The notes: a model not told the origin generated them from the sequence alone. Positions 18,964-31,222 are shown, counted from the stretch's first letter. The stretch: 36,399 nucleotides of DNA from Phoronis australis (GCA_002633005.1 NMRA01000320.1:253817-290215), one strand, 5' to 3'. Translations and numbers: made by a program.

Positions 18964-20295
18964 AACAGTATTAAGTAAATGTTTTATTTAGCTGTTCTAA
19001 TGTCCTTATCAATATCCATAACTTATCAATCCGTATAAACAATTTCTTATTGTAATGTTCAGAGTTTCTGAGAAGTTCCAATTTTGGCCAACTTCCAAAC
19101 ATTGCACATCCCAAATGTCTGATCCTATTCATATAAAATGCTTTATGCACTGCCCTCTAAAGTGTTGTTACGAATTGTCTTTACAGTAATCCACTTTTGC
19201 ATGAGGTGCTATCAAAAATAGGACTTAGGTGGCGTAAAACAAAGACCAAGTGATAATTTAGAAAAGTGTAACAATGTTTCTGAGATTTTATCTTTACATT
19301 TTTATCACGAAATTTGGTCGTGTTACTGATCCTGTGGTATTGGTATTGATATACCTTTCTATTTTGCCAGATTTTCGTAAAAAAGCCAGATTACTTGACC
19401 TAATAAGTGAAACATTGGTATAAAGTCAAAAATCAAATTCTACGGAATTTCTAGTTTCAGAAAATACGTAATTTTGCCGAGTTAAATTTTATAGTCTTGT
19501 AGATGTTTGGCTGTTGATTAGGTCCCTCTTATCTTAATGGTGCATCATGTTACATACTTAAGCCTTACGAAAACTTGTATGGTCAATATAAAAGCTATCA
19601 ATTTTAACCTCAATTCTCTTTAGGATAACAGTTGATACAGAAACGAAGTGCACACATAACCAAAATTGAAAGAGTAATTTTGCAATTTTTGATAATTCCA
19701 AAAGGCAAGGTTGGGTGTGGTGTCTGAAGTTTGGTATTTTTAGTCCCTCACTTTCAAGAAAGAAAATCAACCAGAGACGAGCAAAAACAATGCAGGATTT
19801 GTTTTTTTCCGCTCATTATTTGGCAAATCATGGCATTTCAAACCTTGCTTAGGTATCATTGAGCAGCTTTTCAAAGAACAAGATGGCTGAAATTGACACG
19901 TGTGCACTTTTTTAGTAAGTGCATGAGCGCAGTTCTTTACATGATTCGGGGTACACAGCAAAATAAACTATTTTTCAGCATCAAAATACGGTAACTATAT
20001 GTACGTGACGCTTCTGTGAATACAAGATAAGAAGCGGCATTCTCTTCTCTTGGTTTGTTTGTTACGGTCTGTATGAGCAAGTACTCTGGCTATTTACAAG
20101 CACTGCACTCGTAGAGCAGCACCACTGCCAGTAATCACGTTCTAACCATAAAATTGGATGAATTGCATAATGTGTCCAGTTCAATCCATTTTCAACTTGT
20201 CAGTTCCTGATGGTACATATGCGAGTGGTTTATCAGCCCTTAGTCACACTAATAATTGCCTTAAGGCGTTTGTGACACTGGATCACCTGAAACCG
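18964..20295. other. Convergent intergenic region
   Basis: AT-rich DNA between the PARP2 3' end and the stop of the minus-strand ZNFX1-like gene. It should hold the ZNFX1-like 3' UTR. No canonical minus-strand AATAAA was found close to the stop (the nearest TTTATT on the plus strand is at 18983-18988). No other gene or clear repeat was seen. Confidence 0.5.
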
Positions 20296-21314
20296 CTAAG
20301 ACTGTTTGTTCCCATCTGCTGACTGCTGTACCTTGTTATCAGATCCGAGGCCAACCGAACGCCTAACGAACTTCTCGGTGATCCCGTGAGCGTCACGAGG
20401 AGGCCTGTTGTCAGCTTTTCCGTCACGTGTTTTAACTACCAGAGATCTCGGTTTCGGATCGTGCGACTTTTTCCACGGACAATGTTTGCTCGTAGATGTT
20501 GCACTTTTAACTTCCTGGCCACCTTTAACATTTTTTGATTCCTTGGTGTCGCATGTCTTAGGTTTAACAGCAGTTGGTGATGGGGGTATTTGCTTTGATG
20601 GACATTGCTTTGATTGTTGGAGTTCTCTTGTTTTATTTTCTGGTTTATTCATCTTTCCAGATTGTTTTGGTTCACTATTGTTTGTGTATTTCTGAGGTGA
20701 GGTTGACCTAACAGACTGCTCGGTGATCCGGCAAGTGTCCCGAGGCGACTTCTTGCTTTTAGCTTGTCCCAATTGCTTTGTCTCTAGCAACGTTGGTCTC
20801 TGCTCATGGGCCTTTTTCTTGGAATTCCCTGTTCCAGTAGAGTTAACGCTGTTAACCTTTTCGATACCGTTAACGTGTCTGGCCGTAAATGCTGCAGGTT
20901 TAACAGACGTTGGTGATTGTGATGTTTGCTTTGCTGGCCAGTGTTTGGACAGCTGAAGTTGTTTTGTCTTCGGTTTAACATCCCGTGTCATCGTCTTGAC
21001 CTGTGGACACGGAGACGTAACGTCATTGCCATTTCGGCTCATTGGCTTGCTCTTTTTGCGGGGTGTCTTTGACATTACGTCCTTTGGTTCAGGGTTGTCT
21101 GTGTTATGTCTCATTGAGCTGGGTTCTAGAACATCGGTTGAACGAGCTTTAACCGATGACACCGCGTGTTGAGACATTTTCTTTGTACACGTTTTTGGTC
21201 TTACATCCAGTTGATGTATAGTATTAGGTGGTGGCGTTTGCAAAACGCCGTTGTTTTGGCTGTCAATTTTGATTACTTTTCGTGTCACCTTTTCTTTCCC
21301 ATCAGAGCTCTGCC
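20296..21314 (-). other. ZNFX1: ZNFX1-like last exon: basic disordered tail with internal repeats
   Basis: It starts at acceptor TTTTATTTCAG and restores the Gly codon split at the end of the zinc-finger exon (CTG-Q-SSDGKEK). It encodes 338 residues rich in Lys, Ser, Thr, Pro and Gln, with no Cys/His finger and NLS-like PRKKSKP. A degenerate unit of about 110 aa recurs: KTKQLQLSKHWPAKQ and KTRELQQSKQCPSKQ, SPTSVKP and SPTAVKP, SPRDTCRITEQSVR and PPRDAHGITEKFVR. No known domain is recognised. Confidence 0.8.
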
Positions 21315-24300
21315 CTGAAATAAAACTTGCGTAACTGTTGTTTGCAGCCTCCAAACCAAATACAATCATGAAAATCAGATATTTCAGTTTTAAAAGATAC
21401 AATAGCCAGGGAGATGAACACAACATTAATTTCACTGGATCTGAAAGGAATAGGAAGCGCTGACATCTCGTGAATGAAATGTTATAAACTATATTTAGCA
21501 AGTTTTCAGACAGCAAAAATTGAACTTCCCCTGATGTTTGAAAAAAATCACAAGGCCACCTAACGAAAACATGATTAAACTTTATATCCGTTACCTCTCA
21601 AAGAAGATCAAGAGCATCAAAGAACAAACTACTTCAAAAGTGGCTTACCTTTCCAAAATTTCAATTCGACTACGTGTTATCTCTCGGTTTTGAATGAATC
21701 TTGAAATCTATGCCTTCATAGAAACACGAAACTGCAACTTAAAAGTAATTACCCTGAACTGCCACCGAACCAATGTTTTGCCATAGCCACGTGGTTGATG
21801 CGTTACCACACACACAACATTTATTAAATCTCGATTTGAAAACGTGGAAAAACGCATACTTACCAGTACAATAATCACACGCCGAAAATTTTGAACCGTC
21901 CTCTATTCGGATCACTTCTCGGCACTCGGCTTCCATTTGGTGCCCACATTCTAAAGTTACGTTTAGTGAAAACCTGCACGTGGCTTGGCATCTAAATCCA
22001 CACAATCTTCCGCATGGGTGGTGACAGTCTTGACACGGATGGGCACATATTATAGAGTCTGGTCGTAGGTAGCAGGGAAGCTTCACTTTGTGGCCACATC
22101 TGGGATTAAGCTTTTCTTCAGTTTCTTCGCATACACTTGCACAGGTTTCGTGACAGTAGTTAGGACATTTATGGCCACACGCCAAGATTTGGTCACACGG
22201 TTTTTTACATTTAATACTCAACGATTTCCTTGAGCAATGTACCAACACTGTGTGACCACATGGATGAATTGTTTTGGAAACAAGCTCCTTGCATGTCCCG
22301 CAATCCTCGTAGCACTGCAGGGGACATTTGTGTCCGCAGGGTCTCTCCCTAGAACAGGGATGCTTACAGTTTACATCAGCTGGATCCTCATAGCACATCA
22401 AAAGCTGCGAGTGTCCACACCAAGGAAGTTTCTTTTCTACCAATGCTTCACACTTGGAATTTTCTGTCGCTTGGTGACAAGGCATTACACGAACGTGCTT
22501 GCAACTCTTCATTTCTTTTGGCATTAAGATGCAGCATTTTCCACAGGCTTCTGAACACAGTTTTAAGCATCTGTGCTTGTTCGAGCATTTGCGTTCACAA
22601 CGCATTTGACACAAAAATGAGGATTCGGGAACCCAGCATTCCATTTCTTGATAATGTTGACATGACGGAAGCACTTTTTTAACACGAACTGTGCATTTCA
22701 CTGATGAAGGATCTACGAAACATTGCATTTTCTTTGTGTGCTTACATCTTGGAAGAGACCTCTCTACAATTTCTTCGCAAGGCTGACACTTTTCGTGACA
22801 CAATTGTGAGCACGGATGACCTTCTGGACATTGACGTTCACACTTCTCTTTGCAATCAAATGTTTCTGGATCTTGGGAGCAAACCATGTTCTGTGTATGT
22901 CCGCATTTGTTAATCTTTTTGTCCATCGCAAATGTGCACCTCCCGCAGTCATCACTGCATTTTCTATTACATCTATGACCATTCTCACATGTGTTTTCAC
23001 ATTGAGCATCACACTTCACCTTGTCTGGAGAAACCCAACATTCCATGTTTTGCAGGTGGCCACAGGATTTCAGTTGTTTTGCAACTGAAAATCTACACTT
23101 AACCGACGATGGGTCTTCATGGCATCTGATTGTTTGGAGATGATGGCAAACAGGCAATTCTGTTTCAACAGGTACCATGCAAGGTTTACATTTCTCGTAG
23201 CACAACTGTGTGCATGGATGTCCTCTGTTGCATCGATGGTCGCACTTCTCTTTGCACTCGAAGGAATCAGATTCCTGAGAGCATAACATTTCCTGAGTGT
23301 GACCGCATTTTCCGATCACTTTCTTGACCAAAACTGGACATGGGTCGCAAACTTGCTTACACAGCTTTTTGCAGTCGTGACCAGCTTTACACTTTTTCTC
23401 GCACTTCGAGTTACAAAATCTTCTGCTGGTGGTCTGTGAACAAGGAAGTCTAATCACATGACCGCATTCAGGTATTGTCTTCTCCACGACAACTTTGCAT
23501 GGCAAACATTTCTTTCCTTTGTGACACCTACGTGGACATTTGTGACCATCATTGCAAATGTCTTTATCGCATATTGCTTGGCAAATAAATGTGCTTGGAG
23601 ACTCATGACAACACATTTCTTGTTCATGTCCACATCTCTCTATCAACTTTGTCACCTTCTCTTCGCACAAGCACTTTTGGTAACATTTCTTCTGACATTT
23701 GTGCCCCTCCTTACATTTCCTGGCACACGGTTTTCTACACTTGTATTCAATGTGTTCAGGATCTTTAGGGTGACAGTGTTTCATACAAACATGCCCGCAC
23801 TCCAGTCTGGCTTCACACAATCTCATACAACCTCCGTCTGGGGCTTTACTGAAATCTTCGGCTTTGTTCGCTTCAATCACGTCATTTGGATGACGTTGAC
23901 AGCAGAGTTTCAAGTGCGTCCCGAAAGTGCCAGCTGTTTTCATTTTAGAAACCAACTTTCGCCATAGACTTGTCGAGGAGGATAAAAGGCTAAAATTACC
24001 AATTACGTACAAACCCACTTTAGCCCTCGACAAAGCAACAGTTACTCGGTTCTGAATTTTGAGGAAACCGATGCTGCCTTCATTATTACTCCGTACCAAA
24101 GACAACAGAATTATGTCATTTTCCTCGCCTTGGAAATTATCAACTGCTGCTAAGTGAACTCCCTGGAAGAGGAGCCTCGCTTTATACATCACGTCTTTGA
24201 TTTTCAAGACTTGCCCAGTGTACAGCGTTAAAATGGTTATTTGACTGCCAGTATACCCTTGTTTAAGAAAGTATTCGCACAGAGCTGTGATGTACTCAAC

Positions 24301-27300
24301 CTCATGTTGATTTGATTTGCTTCTTAACTCCTGATTGCTGGTTTCCTGCTCCTTGTGGTCAATGAAGTAAAGGTTATGTGAGACACCTTTAACGTTTTCA
24401 TATGTGTTCACAATGTCATGGTTCTGGAGTTCTGGGTAAACAGGTTCCATCAGTGCTGCAATTTCTGGACGCATGCGATGCTGTAACCGAAGAGTGTTAA
24501 ATGCTATGCCATTATTTATCATTCTTTCGAATAATGAAATCTCCAGATTGTACCTTTTCGCCAACTCGTACACATTGGGATTAGGCCGCAATTGTTTATG
24601 ATCACCAATTAGAATAAGGTGCTGACAACCTTCGCTCAGCGTTGTAACAATATGTGCTTCAAGGACTTCAGCTGCTTCTTCCACTATGACAATCTTTGGG
24701 TTGATTTGTTCAAGTGCTGCTCTGTATTTTGCTGCACAAGTCGTTGTCATGCCCACTACAGTCGCTGTTCTCATTGTTTGCATATCTTCCTGGATGCGTA
24801 GTTCATTTGCCTTTCTGCAGGCATCATTATAGTCTACTGCTAATGCATCTAGTTCCATTTCCTGATGTTCAATAAACTCATTTCTCCAGAAACGGTACAG
24901 TTTCCAGCGTTTACCTTCTGAAAGATCCCACACATTTTGAATTCTTTGCGCTTCCTGCTTACTCATGGAATTTCGAATTTTCATTTGGGATTCTATCTGG
25001 CTCTGTGCCTGGGACCTTGCCTTTCTATCCACAGTTTTCCACGAATCATTAAAACACTTTTGTGATTGGGTTGCCAACTTCTCGTCCCACCACGTTTCTC
25101 CATACTCTTGCTGGTCACGACGCCAGGACGATTCATCTTCAATGATGAATCCAGCATCATCCGGTTTTGCTGCTTCTTTTATGATGTGTTGTGCGCATGA
25201 ACACAGGTGTTGTAGACCTAACCAATGCAGAATTTCAGAATGTGTGCACCCTTTCATGTTGACCCATTTGTCGGTTATGTCGTTTAAGTATCGTTCGTGC
25301 AATATACCTGTATACAAACCATTAATCTTTGCATTGGTTTCATAGTCTAATACTTGGTGAGAGCTTCTTTTTAAAACGTCTTCAGGCACAAGTACCAATT
25401 CATGAAATTTGTCTCTCCATGATACATACAAACTCCACCTCTGGCTCATGTCCAACAGATAAAGATCTTCAATTGACTCGAGTCTAGTAGCTTCTTCAGT
25501 TGATGTGTGGTTAAACAAGTTTGTAGAAATGTTGGCCACAATATCACCGTGCTGCTGATAATCATTCTCGGACGGAATGTATGCAAAATAATGGGAAACA
25601 TTACTTACGCACATTTCTTGGATGCGTGTTTTTCCTTTTATTGGGGATCTGTTGTGTGATTCTGCTCGGAATGATTGTCCTGTTAATATGCGCTCAGAAT
25701 TCAATCTCAACCAGTATAGCATGTACGAATGTCTTCCTCTGTATTTGTAAGAACACATTTTCAACTCTTCATCAAAATCCATTAAATAGGCCTCATGAAT
25801 AATTCCACTTCCCAATGCTTGAATTCGTGCATTTGTTTCATCCACACCAACTTTAAAGTTTTGTGATTGGTAGAAGTCATGCAGTGAAACCAGCATCATC
25901 CAGAATTGTTGCCTCAAAAATCTGTAGTGTCTCCAACGATCCTCAATACATAGTTTTTCCAAAGGTTGGCGTCTTTCAGTATTTTCCACTTCTTTGACCT
26001 CTAAAAATAATTCATTGTCATTTTGTGCGTCCAATTTCCACACAAGGACTCCTTCCGCAGCGTCTTTGAAATGCCGAGGGATCTCAACACTATTACCAAT
26101 AGGTACACCTAAGCGAAGCCAAGACCTCACTATCTCATTTATATTGAGTTTCTGGTTTTTTGCTCCTGTTTCGAAGGATGTTCTTTGTTCGTTAGTCATA
26201 TATGTCTGCAGTTGGTCGTAAGGTATCAGATTTGTTTGGCTATTAGCAACGCTCCTTCTAGTGTTCTCTATTATCCTTATTATCGTTTGAATGTCTTCCG
26301 TGTTTTGCATATACAAATTGCGGCGACCTTGCTTTCGTCTTAGATTTTTCAAGAGGTACTTTTCCATTTTATCACTCTTGCTCCTTCCGCCAACTCGAAC
26401 AATTCCTCCCCCAAGGAAGTTGTCAATCTCCTCTAGAAATTGGTCCAAGGCATGATTTGTGTAGCAGACAACTAGGATAGGCTCTTCCGCTAGCCACTTA
26501 GCTCTGTTCTCCAAGATGACCTGGACAATCTTGAGACCCACGTACGTTTTTCCAGTTCCTGGTGGACCTTGAATTATAACAAATTCTTTAGTCAATGCTG
26601 TCTTGATTGCTTCCAGCTGAGAACTGTCCAAGTCCAAGGCTGACAAATCAGGCCACTTGCCTTTCTCAAATATAGAAACACAGCGAACATTTGAACCAGT
26701 GTATCTTTTGCTTTTCAGTGCTGACAGATCGTAAGTTGTTGTTCCAGAGTTGGTCAGATATGACGGACAATTAACGTCAGTGCAGCATTGAACAATGTAT
26801 CTACTGAAAGGGAAACTGTTCGCATCTACTCTCTGTAGAGCTTCTAAGACAGGCCTGTAAGCCTCGAAATAGGCTGATGTTTCAACCATCACAAATTCCT
26901 TTTGTCCAATTGCCTTAATGTCAACATCGTTCAGAAAAATAATCTGGACTTCACCATGTTTAAGTTTATCTGGATCTCTTTCCGATACTGTAGCTAGTAA
27001 GAATGTGTTAAAGTCATCATCCGACAAGCATACTAAAGAACCAAATATCAAACGTCGTGAAGATTGCCAGTTGACACGAAACATGTGCGAAACATCAAAT
27101 CTGATGCTGTGAGCAATACCGTCTTTTCCGAAACATTCTCGCCTTAGGTGAACTCCAGTGTAAACACGACCGTCTTGCAAGCGAACCTTACTCTCCTTTG
27201 GTTGTTTCAACTGTTTGAGGCTCTTGTATTCCATAACAGCGTCGCGCAGGGGTCCAACGAAATCTTCACGTAGCAATCGAAACTGCGTATCAAGGTAAGC

Positions 27301-28535
27301 GACAGGACTAGGATATTTCCCTTTGGACTTATTAGGGATTAAAGACGGTGCAGTACCAAGAATATCGCTAGTGGACGGGTGTATGGACATTTTTCTGAAG
27401 TCCTCCAGTGGCTGACTTCTCGTTTCATCTTTGTGTCTTGGCTTTGGTTCCTCTCGAATAATCATTTCCGTGGCTTGTCTTTGACCGACAAGGATCTCCA
27501 CTTCACTGTCCATTTTCTTTAGAAGGTCTTGAGTCACCTGATCCATGCTGTTGATATCTGCACCCTTTTTCACTTCAGTGCAAACATACTGCAGACTTGA
27601 TACGATAGTTGCCACGCTTGTATAAGAATGCGGCATTTTGGTCAATAAAGTGTGAAGGAGGCGTGACAGATGAATCATTGTTAGTAAAATTTCATTCAGG
27701 TTTCTGTATGTGGACAGACTGGTTGGCAACTTCACAATGTAGTCAGTGACGTCTTTCAAAAGGAAGGTAGACTGTTGAAAGTACCAGAGACATTGTGAAA
27801 CCTTTTGAGGTGTCGAACTTGTGCACACCTTAGCCAGCAGAGAGAGCATAGCAGGCACCATGTCTTGGGGACAAGCTGTAAGTATATATAACATTTACAA
27901 CGTCAGCTTCTTGTAAATGTAAAGACTTCATAATTTTTCTAGAATTGTCATTTGCCTTTCCAATGTTTTACGGAAGTCTGTTGGTTATTACATACAGTCT
28001 AATAGATCGAATGTGAAAAACATGATTGATAATATTTACATTCGTTTCACAAACTATGTCCCAGTTCAACATGTTAGCCTAACATGCTTGGTTATGGGTG
28101 TGAGAAGTAATCATTGGTACGTCTACGAGGTGCACATCACCAGGGACAAGCATCTTCTTACCAATGAATGCAAATAGTAATGTTGAAAAGAAAACGTGAA
28201 TTTAGGGTCGCTTTGAAAATGCAATGAGCTAAATGAGAACAAATGTAAACACATACACTTGACCTGTCTATAGTCTTGTCGAGTTAGAGTGTAGGTGAGA
28301 ATATGTGCTTGGCTTTTCTTTACTTCTTCAAATAAGCAGTTTTAAATGGTTGACTTTGTTTTTTGTGAATAAATGCAGTTGTTTCTCGAGCCATGGATTC
28401 AGAACTCAAGCGCAACGTTGTTGACACACTTTTATACTTACCCTCCATAATTTGTCTCAGTCTTGACTTTTCAGTAAGTACCTCTGATACTATAGTGTTG
28501 TCATCTCTTTCTTCCATGGACTTTAAGTATGACAT
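20296..28535 (-). CDS. ZNFX1: ZNFX1-like helicase with NF-X1 zinc-finger array
   Basis: The family is SF1B (UPF1-like) RNA helicases; vertebrate ZNFX1 senses viral dsRNA, and worm ZNFX-1 acts in small-RNA inheritance. Exons on the minus strand: 28569-28442 (ATG at 28535), 27875-21864, 21314-20296. Both introns have clean donors (GGGTAAGT, GGTAAGT) and acceptors (TTGCAG, TTACAG, TTTCAG) and matched phase 1, giving 2,374 aa. Order: helical N-terminal region; LDTQFRLLREDF family block; Walker A GPPGTGKT (about 468); CYTNHALDQFLEE; long insert; VVGMTTTCAAKYR; motif II EEAAEVLEAH (about 1097); GDHKQLRPNPN; LQHRMRPEIA; FQGEENDIILLSLVRS; VALSRAKVGLYVIGN; Cys/His array about 1385-2010; basic tail 2036-2374. 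The frame stays open above the ATG to the exon's acceptor at 28569, so upstream exons may exist; none was recognised. No vertebrate-type C-terminal RZ finger is seen, so it could be a divergent paralog. Confidence 0.93.
21864..23811 (-). other. ZNFX1: NF-X1-type zinc-finger array with 134-aa higher-order repeat
   Basis: About 620 residues are packed with CGH, GHxC, CxxxC and CxxC spacings typical of NF-X1 fingers. A unit of about 134 aa (402 bp) occurs twice in tandem, beginning CGHTQEMLCSQE (about 23313) and CGHTQNMVCSQD (about 22910). Each then contains a GHPCxQLC step, a DPSSVKC step, an MECWV step and a CGRC or CGKC step. NF-X1 fingers bind nucleic acid or act in ubiquitin transfer in some proteins; the role here is inferred only. 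Confidence 0.85.
24830..25970 (-). other. ZNFX1: Helicase insert with three related W/Y-rich modules
   Basis: Between motif Ia and motif II lie three similar segments: IEDRWRHYRFLRQQF (about 25950), LDMSQRWSLYVSWRDKF (about 25470) and LSEGKRWKLYRFWRNEF (about 24930). The first two also share an NARIQALGSGIIHEAYL / NAKINGLYTGILHERYL block and end YWLRL / HWLGL. From family knowledge the vertebrate protein has one such RW-LY module just before the VVGMTTT motif. Confidence 0.75.
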
Positions 28536-28569
28536 ACTTTCAGATTTGTCCAGTTTCCTGCTGTTTGAA
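28442..28569 (-). other. ZNFX1: ZNFX1-like upstream exon
   Basis: A 128-nt exon lies between the acceptor CTTAATTGCAG and the donor ATGGAGG/GTAAGT on the minus strand. It reads KLDKSES, MSYLKSMEERDDN, SEVLTEKSRLRQIME and joins the large exon as ME-A-CPQDMVP. The join is exact in phase. The MSYLK methionine is the first available start; the frame is also open for 11 codons before it. Confidence 0.7.
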
Positions 28570-28980
28570 CTGCAATTAAGACAGAAATAATTACTGCGTG
28601 TCAGTTTGCCTACCTATTGCCAGTTCTCTTCTTGCCGAACCTATCTCACAGCTAATATATCTCTCTATCAGTCTCTCACTTTTTGTCACCCTTTTCCCCA
28701 CATTGTTTATTCACAATCCCAACCCTATTTTTCACCATTTCTGTATACAATCTCTGCTTTTCCCGATGCCCAACCCACCCGTTATTTAATATCGTAAATT
28801 ATCCCTTCCCCACACTATAAAAATCGGTGTGGCTTGATTGTAACCGAAGTAGCGTACATGTAAAGACGTGACAATCCAGTGTTGGATTTAACAGCTTACT
28901 TAGCACCTATGCTACGGGCACCAATACTATAAACGTATACATGCTCCCAAGCCTATGGAAGCACTGACCTCAGGTGATGC
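28570..28980. other. Sequence upstream of the ZNFX1-like exon, no gene seen
   Basis: Pyrimidine-rich stretches (about 28650-28790) and AT-rich DNA. If MSYLK is the true start, the promoter and 5' UTR of the ZNFX1-like gene would lie here, but no core promoter element is convincing. Confidence 0.35.
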
Positions 28981-28984
28981 GAAC

Positions 28985-29165
28985 TCGATTTGGAAACTTT
29001 ATGTTAATGCCCACCTTTAAGATGTGCTGGGTCAAGGGTGCGGGGCTCCATGCAGTAAGCGATATCAAAAATTGTACGTGTCGTAGTGCTGCCCAAAGCT
29101 TAGGAGCGCACATAAAAAACCGCGGACCACTAAAAGTGTAGGGACTCACCAAGGCGCCAAGCATT
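28985..29165 (-). mobile_element. Possible LINE 3'-terminal coding remnant
   Basis: The minus-strand frame contains RFFMCAPKLWAALRHV, resembling the (R-x-F-x-V-x-A-P-x-L-W-N-x-L-P) stretch near the C-terminus of many LINE reverse transcriptase ORFs. The match is short and degenerate, and no reverse transcriptase motifs flank it. Confidence 0.3.
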
Positions 29166-30079
29166 CATTGGTTTTTCAACCATTCTGAAGTTTATAGTTT
29201 AGGTTCTGCTAAAATAAAGAGAGGCAAAATCTGCTAATCTTGAATTTGTTCAAATACATATACATCTACGAGTATGTATGCCAAAGGTAGGATTCTTGAT
29301 GTTGCAATTGGTATGAAGCACAGGGCCCTGATTAGTTGTGTTTTAATTATCCTGACCTACAGCTAATGTTGACCTGTGGACACGTTGTTTAATCATCCAG
29401 GTAACACTGGCCCAGCACGTAGGCCCCAAATTTTCCATAAGCAATTCCTAGCTGTCGACGGACAAATCACAGCGCTGCGTTAGGTTTTGAAGAGACTCAT
29501 TCATACAAAAAAACACCGATCAGATTATACGCCCTTCAGAGTATGAATACAAATGGTGTTTATTGTGCTTTTAATTTAAATCTTCGGAGTAATGAACATC
29601 CTGATGATTATGTGCCAAAAATCATTTCGACAGGTTTTGTTGGTTGTGAACTTCGCGACTTATTTTGGGCAAAGCTGCATGGCGACTGGTTGGACATGGA
29701 ACCAACAACATACTAAATCTAGCTGGTGGCTGCGGCAAACTCGACGCGGTTGCTCAATCCCGAACTCCGTCTGTGAAATTTAAAACTAGAGTCTTCCTAG
29801 CTCTTATTGACAGTGTGCTTGTTGCTCCATCACAATGCCAAAGAAAGCTACGAAATTTGCAGCGTGTTGTTTAGATCACACCGAAAGCTGTAAATTTTAA
29901 ATCAATGCACTGAGTCTCAACTAATCTCATCGACAAATATCCTCATGACTTGGACGAAAGTCTTGGTGATGAATTATTAGTTTCGTGAACTGTTGAAAAC
30001 GAAATATACGTAGTCATATTGGCAGCTAAAACAGCCAAGATTTAGAGTACAGCTGTAAATATTTCGGATTATAATCGAC

Positions 30080-30436
30080 AACTGGATGTGGTTTGTTTTC
30101 CAGATGTTGAAATGGCCTTTTAAAGAATCTACTTGTCTCTCATGGTTACTAAATGCTGCGGCGAACGTTCATTTCCAAAACTAAGACGGATCAAAAACGA
30201 AGTGACAGAAGCAACATGGGGCAGACATGATCGAATAGCTTTGCACTGATGAGTATTGAGCATGGGCTTATACGTAACATTGATGTTTCGTGTACAATTG
30301 CAATTTCGCTAGTTTGAAGTACACAAAATGTTCATTAACAAGCAATTGTAATCTGAACGAATACATACATTATAAGCAAATGCTTATAGCCAGACAAAAT
30401 GTTGCCCCCCCTTGTGATATCCTAGATCCGCCACTG
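30080..30436 (+). pseudogene. Decayed hAT transposase C-terminus with 3' terminus
   Basis: Reading past frame breaks gives CFPDVEMAF, then IYLSLMVTKCCGERSFPKL, RRIKNEVTEATWGRHDRI and MSIEHGLIRNID. This is the order of the hAT dimerisation region (FP...A...L..PV....ERSFS.LK.IK...R..M...RL..L...SIE). It has a stop, a frameshift near 30248 and no upstream catalytic part. CTAGATCCGCCACTG ending at 30436 fits a hAT 3' terminal repeat. No matching left end was found. Confidence 0.65.
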
Positions 30437-31150
30437 ATAAGGGCCACCACAGACAATAAGCTGGGAGTTTAGCTGTCTGCCTCAAGTGAACGATAGGTGA
30501 CACAACAGCCCAGGTTTAAAGGACAGAATGAACCAGTTCATTAAGTTTTTTGTGTATTTTCACGCCTTGGTGCCAGCAGAGTCGTCTGTGTTTACCATTT
30601 GCGATGGCCCTAAGTGGGTTTTAAAACTTTGCTAAGTCAGTGTGAGATAATCATTGTACGAGTGTTTCAGTAGGGGCCCCTCTTTTTCACTTATGCTACG
30701 GCCTTTACAATTTGTTGATTCGGTCCTGAATTTAGCTGATGGGACTGAAACATTACACAGCTGTGAATTTTACCTGCGACAAGTTGCCCATTGCGCTCTT
30801 GTTCGACTCCCTATGTCTCCTGAAGCTCCACGATTCATTGTGATGCTTTAAATTTCTAAAACAGAAATCAGATGAAAACCATGATCGTACTCGAAAGCAC
30901 TCCTCAGGGGAAGTTTCCACGATATTTTATTAATGAAATACCAGGAGTGTTCTCACTAGGGCTACGTGATGTCTTGCAAGTGTAGTAAGATAACGCAAAA
31001 TGTCAAGTGATAAGTAATGAATGTCAAAAGCCCTCAATTCTCAATTTTGGCAGGTTTCCAGGCCTGCTGGTTCCTGTCAATCGCAGTAGTCTTTCAATAC
31101 TTTTTTGTTGTAAAAGTCAACGGCTATCAGGTCAAGAAACTATGAGACTC
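30437..31150. other. Gene-free stretch
   Basis: No coding region, RNA gene or clear repeat recognised. Short open frames show no family resemblance. Confidence 0.4.
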
Positions 31151-31222
31151 ACGGGCGGCGCACGTACATAGGGAGCTTGGGAGGCTATAGCCCCCCTCAC
31201 TAATTACAGTGCATTGCCGTCC
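31151..31222. mobile_element. Short palindromic element, copy 1
   Basis: It begins ACGGGCGGCGCAC and ends GTGCATTGCCGTCC, imperfect inverted ends, with a core GAGGCTATAGCCCCCC. Flanks TATGAGAC and CATGAGAC suggest a 7-bp target duplication. A second copy in the same orientation lies at 32449-32518. Confidence 0.55.

Noticed and set aside
22237-23967. Several plus-strand open frames of 60-170 codons
   Set aside because: They are antisense shadows of the Cys/His-rich ZNFX1-like exon and show no family of their own.
29665-29874. Plus-strand frame with FKTRVFLALIDSVL, faintly like a reverse transcriptase C-terminus
   Set aside because: The resemblance is limited to a few residues, with no YADD box or other motif nearby.
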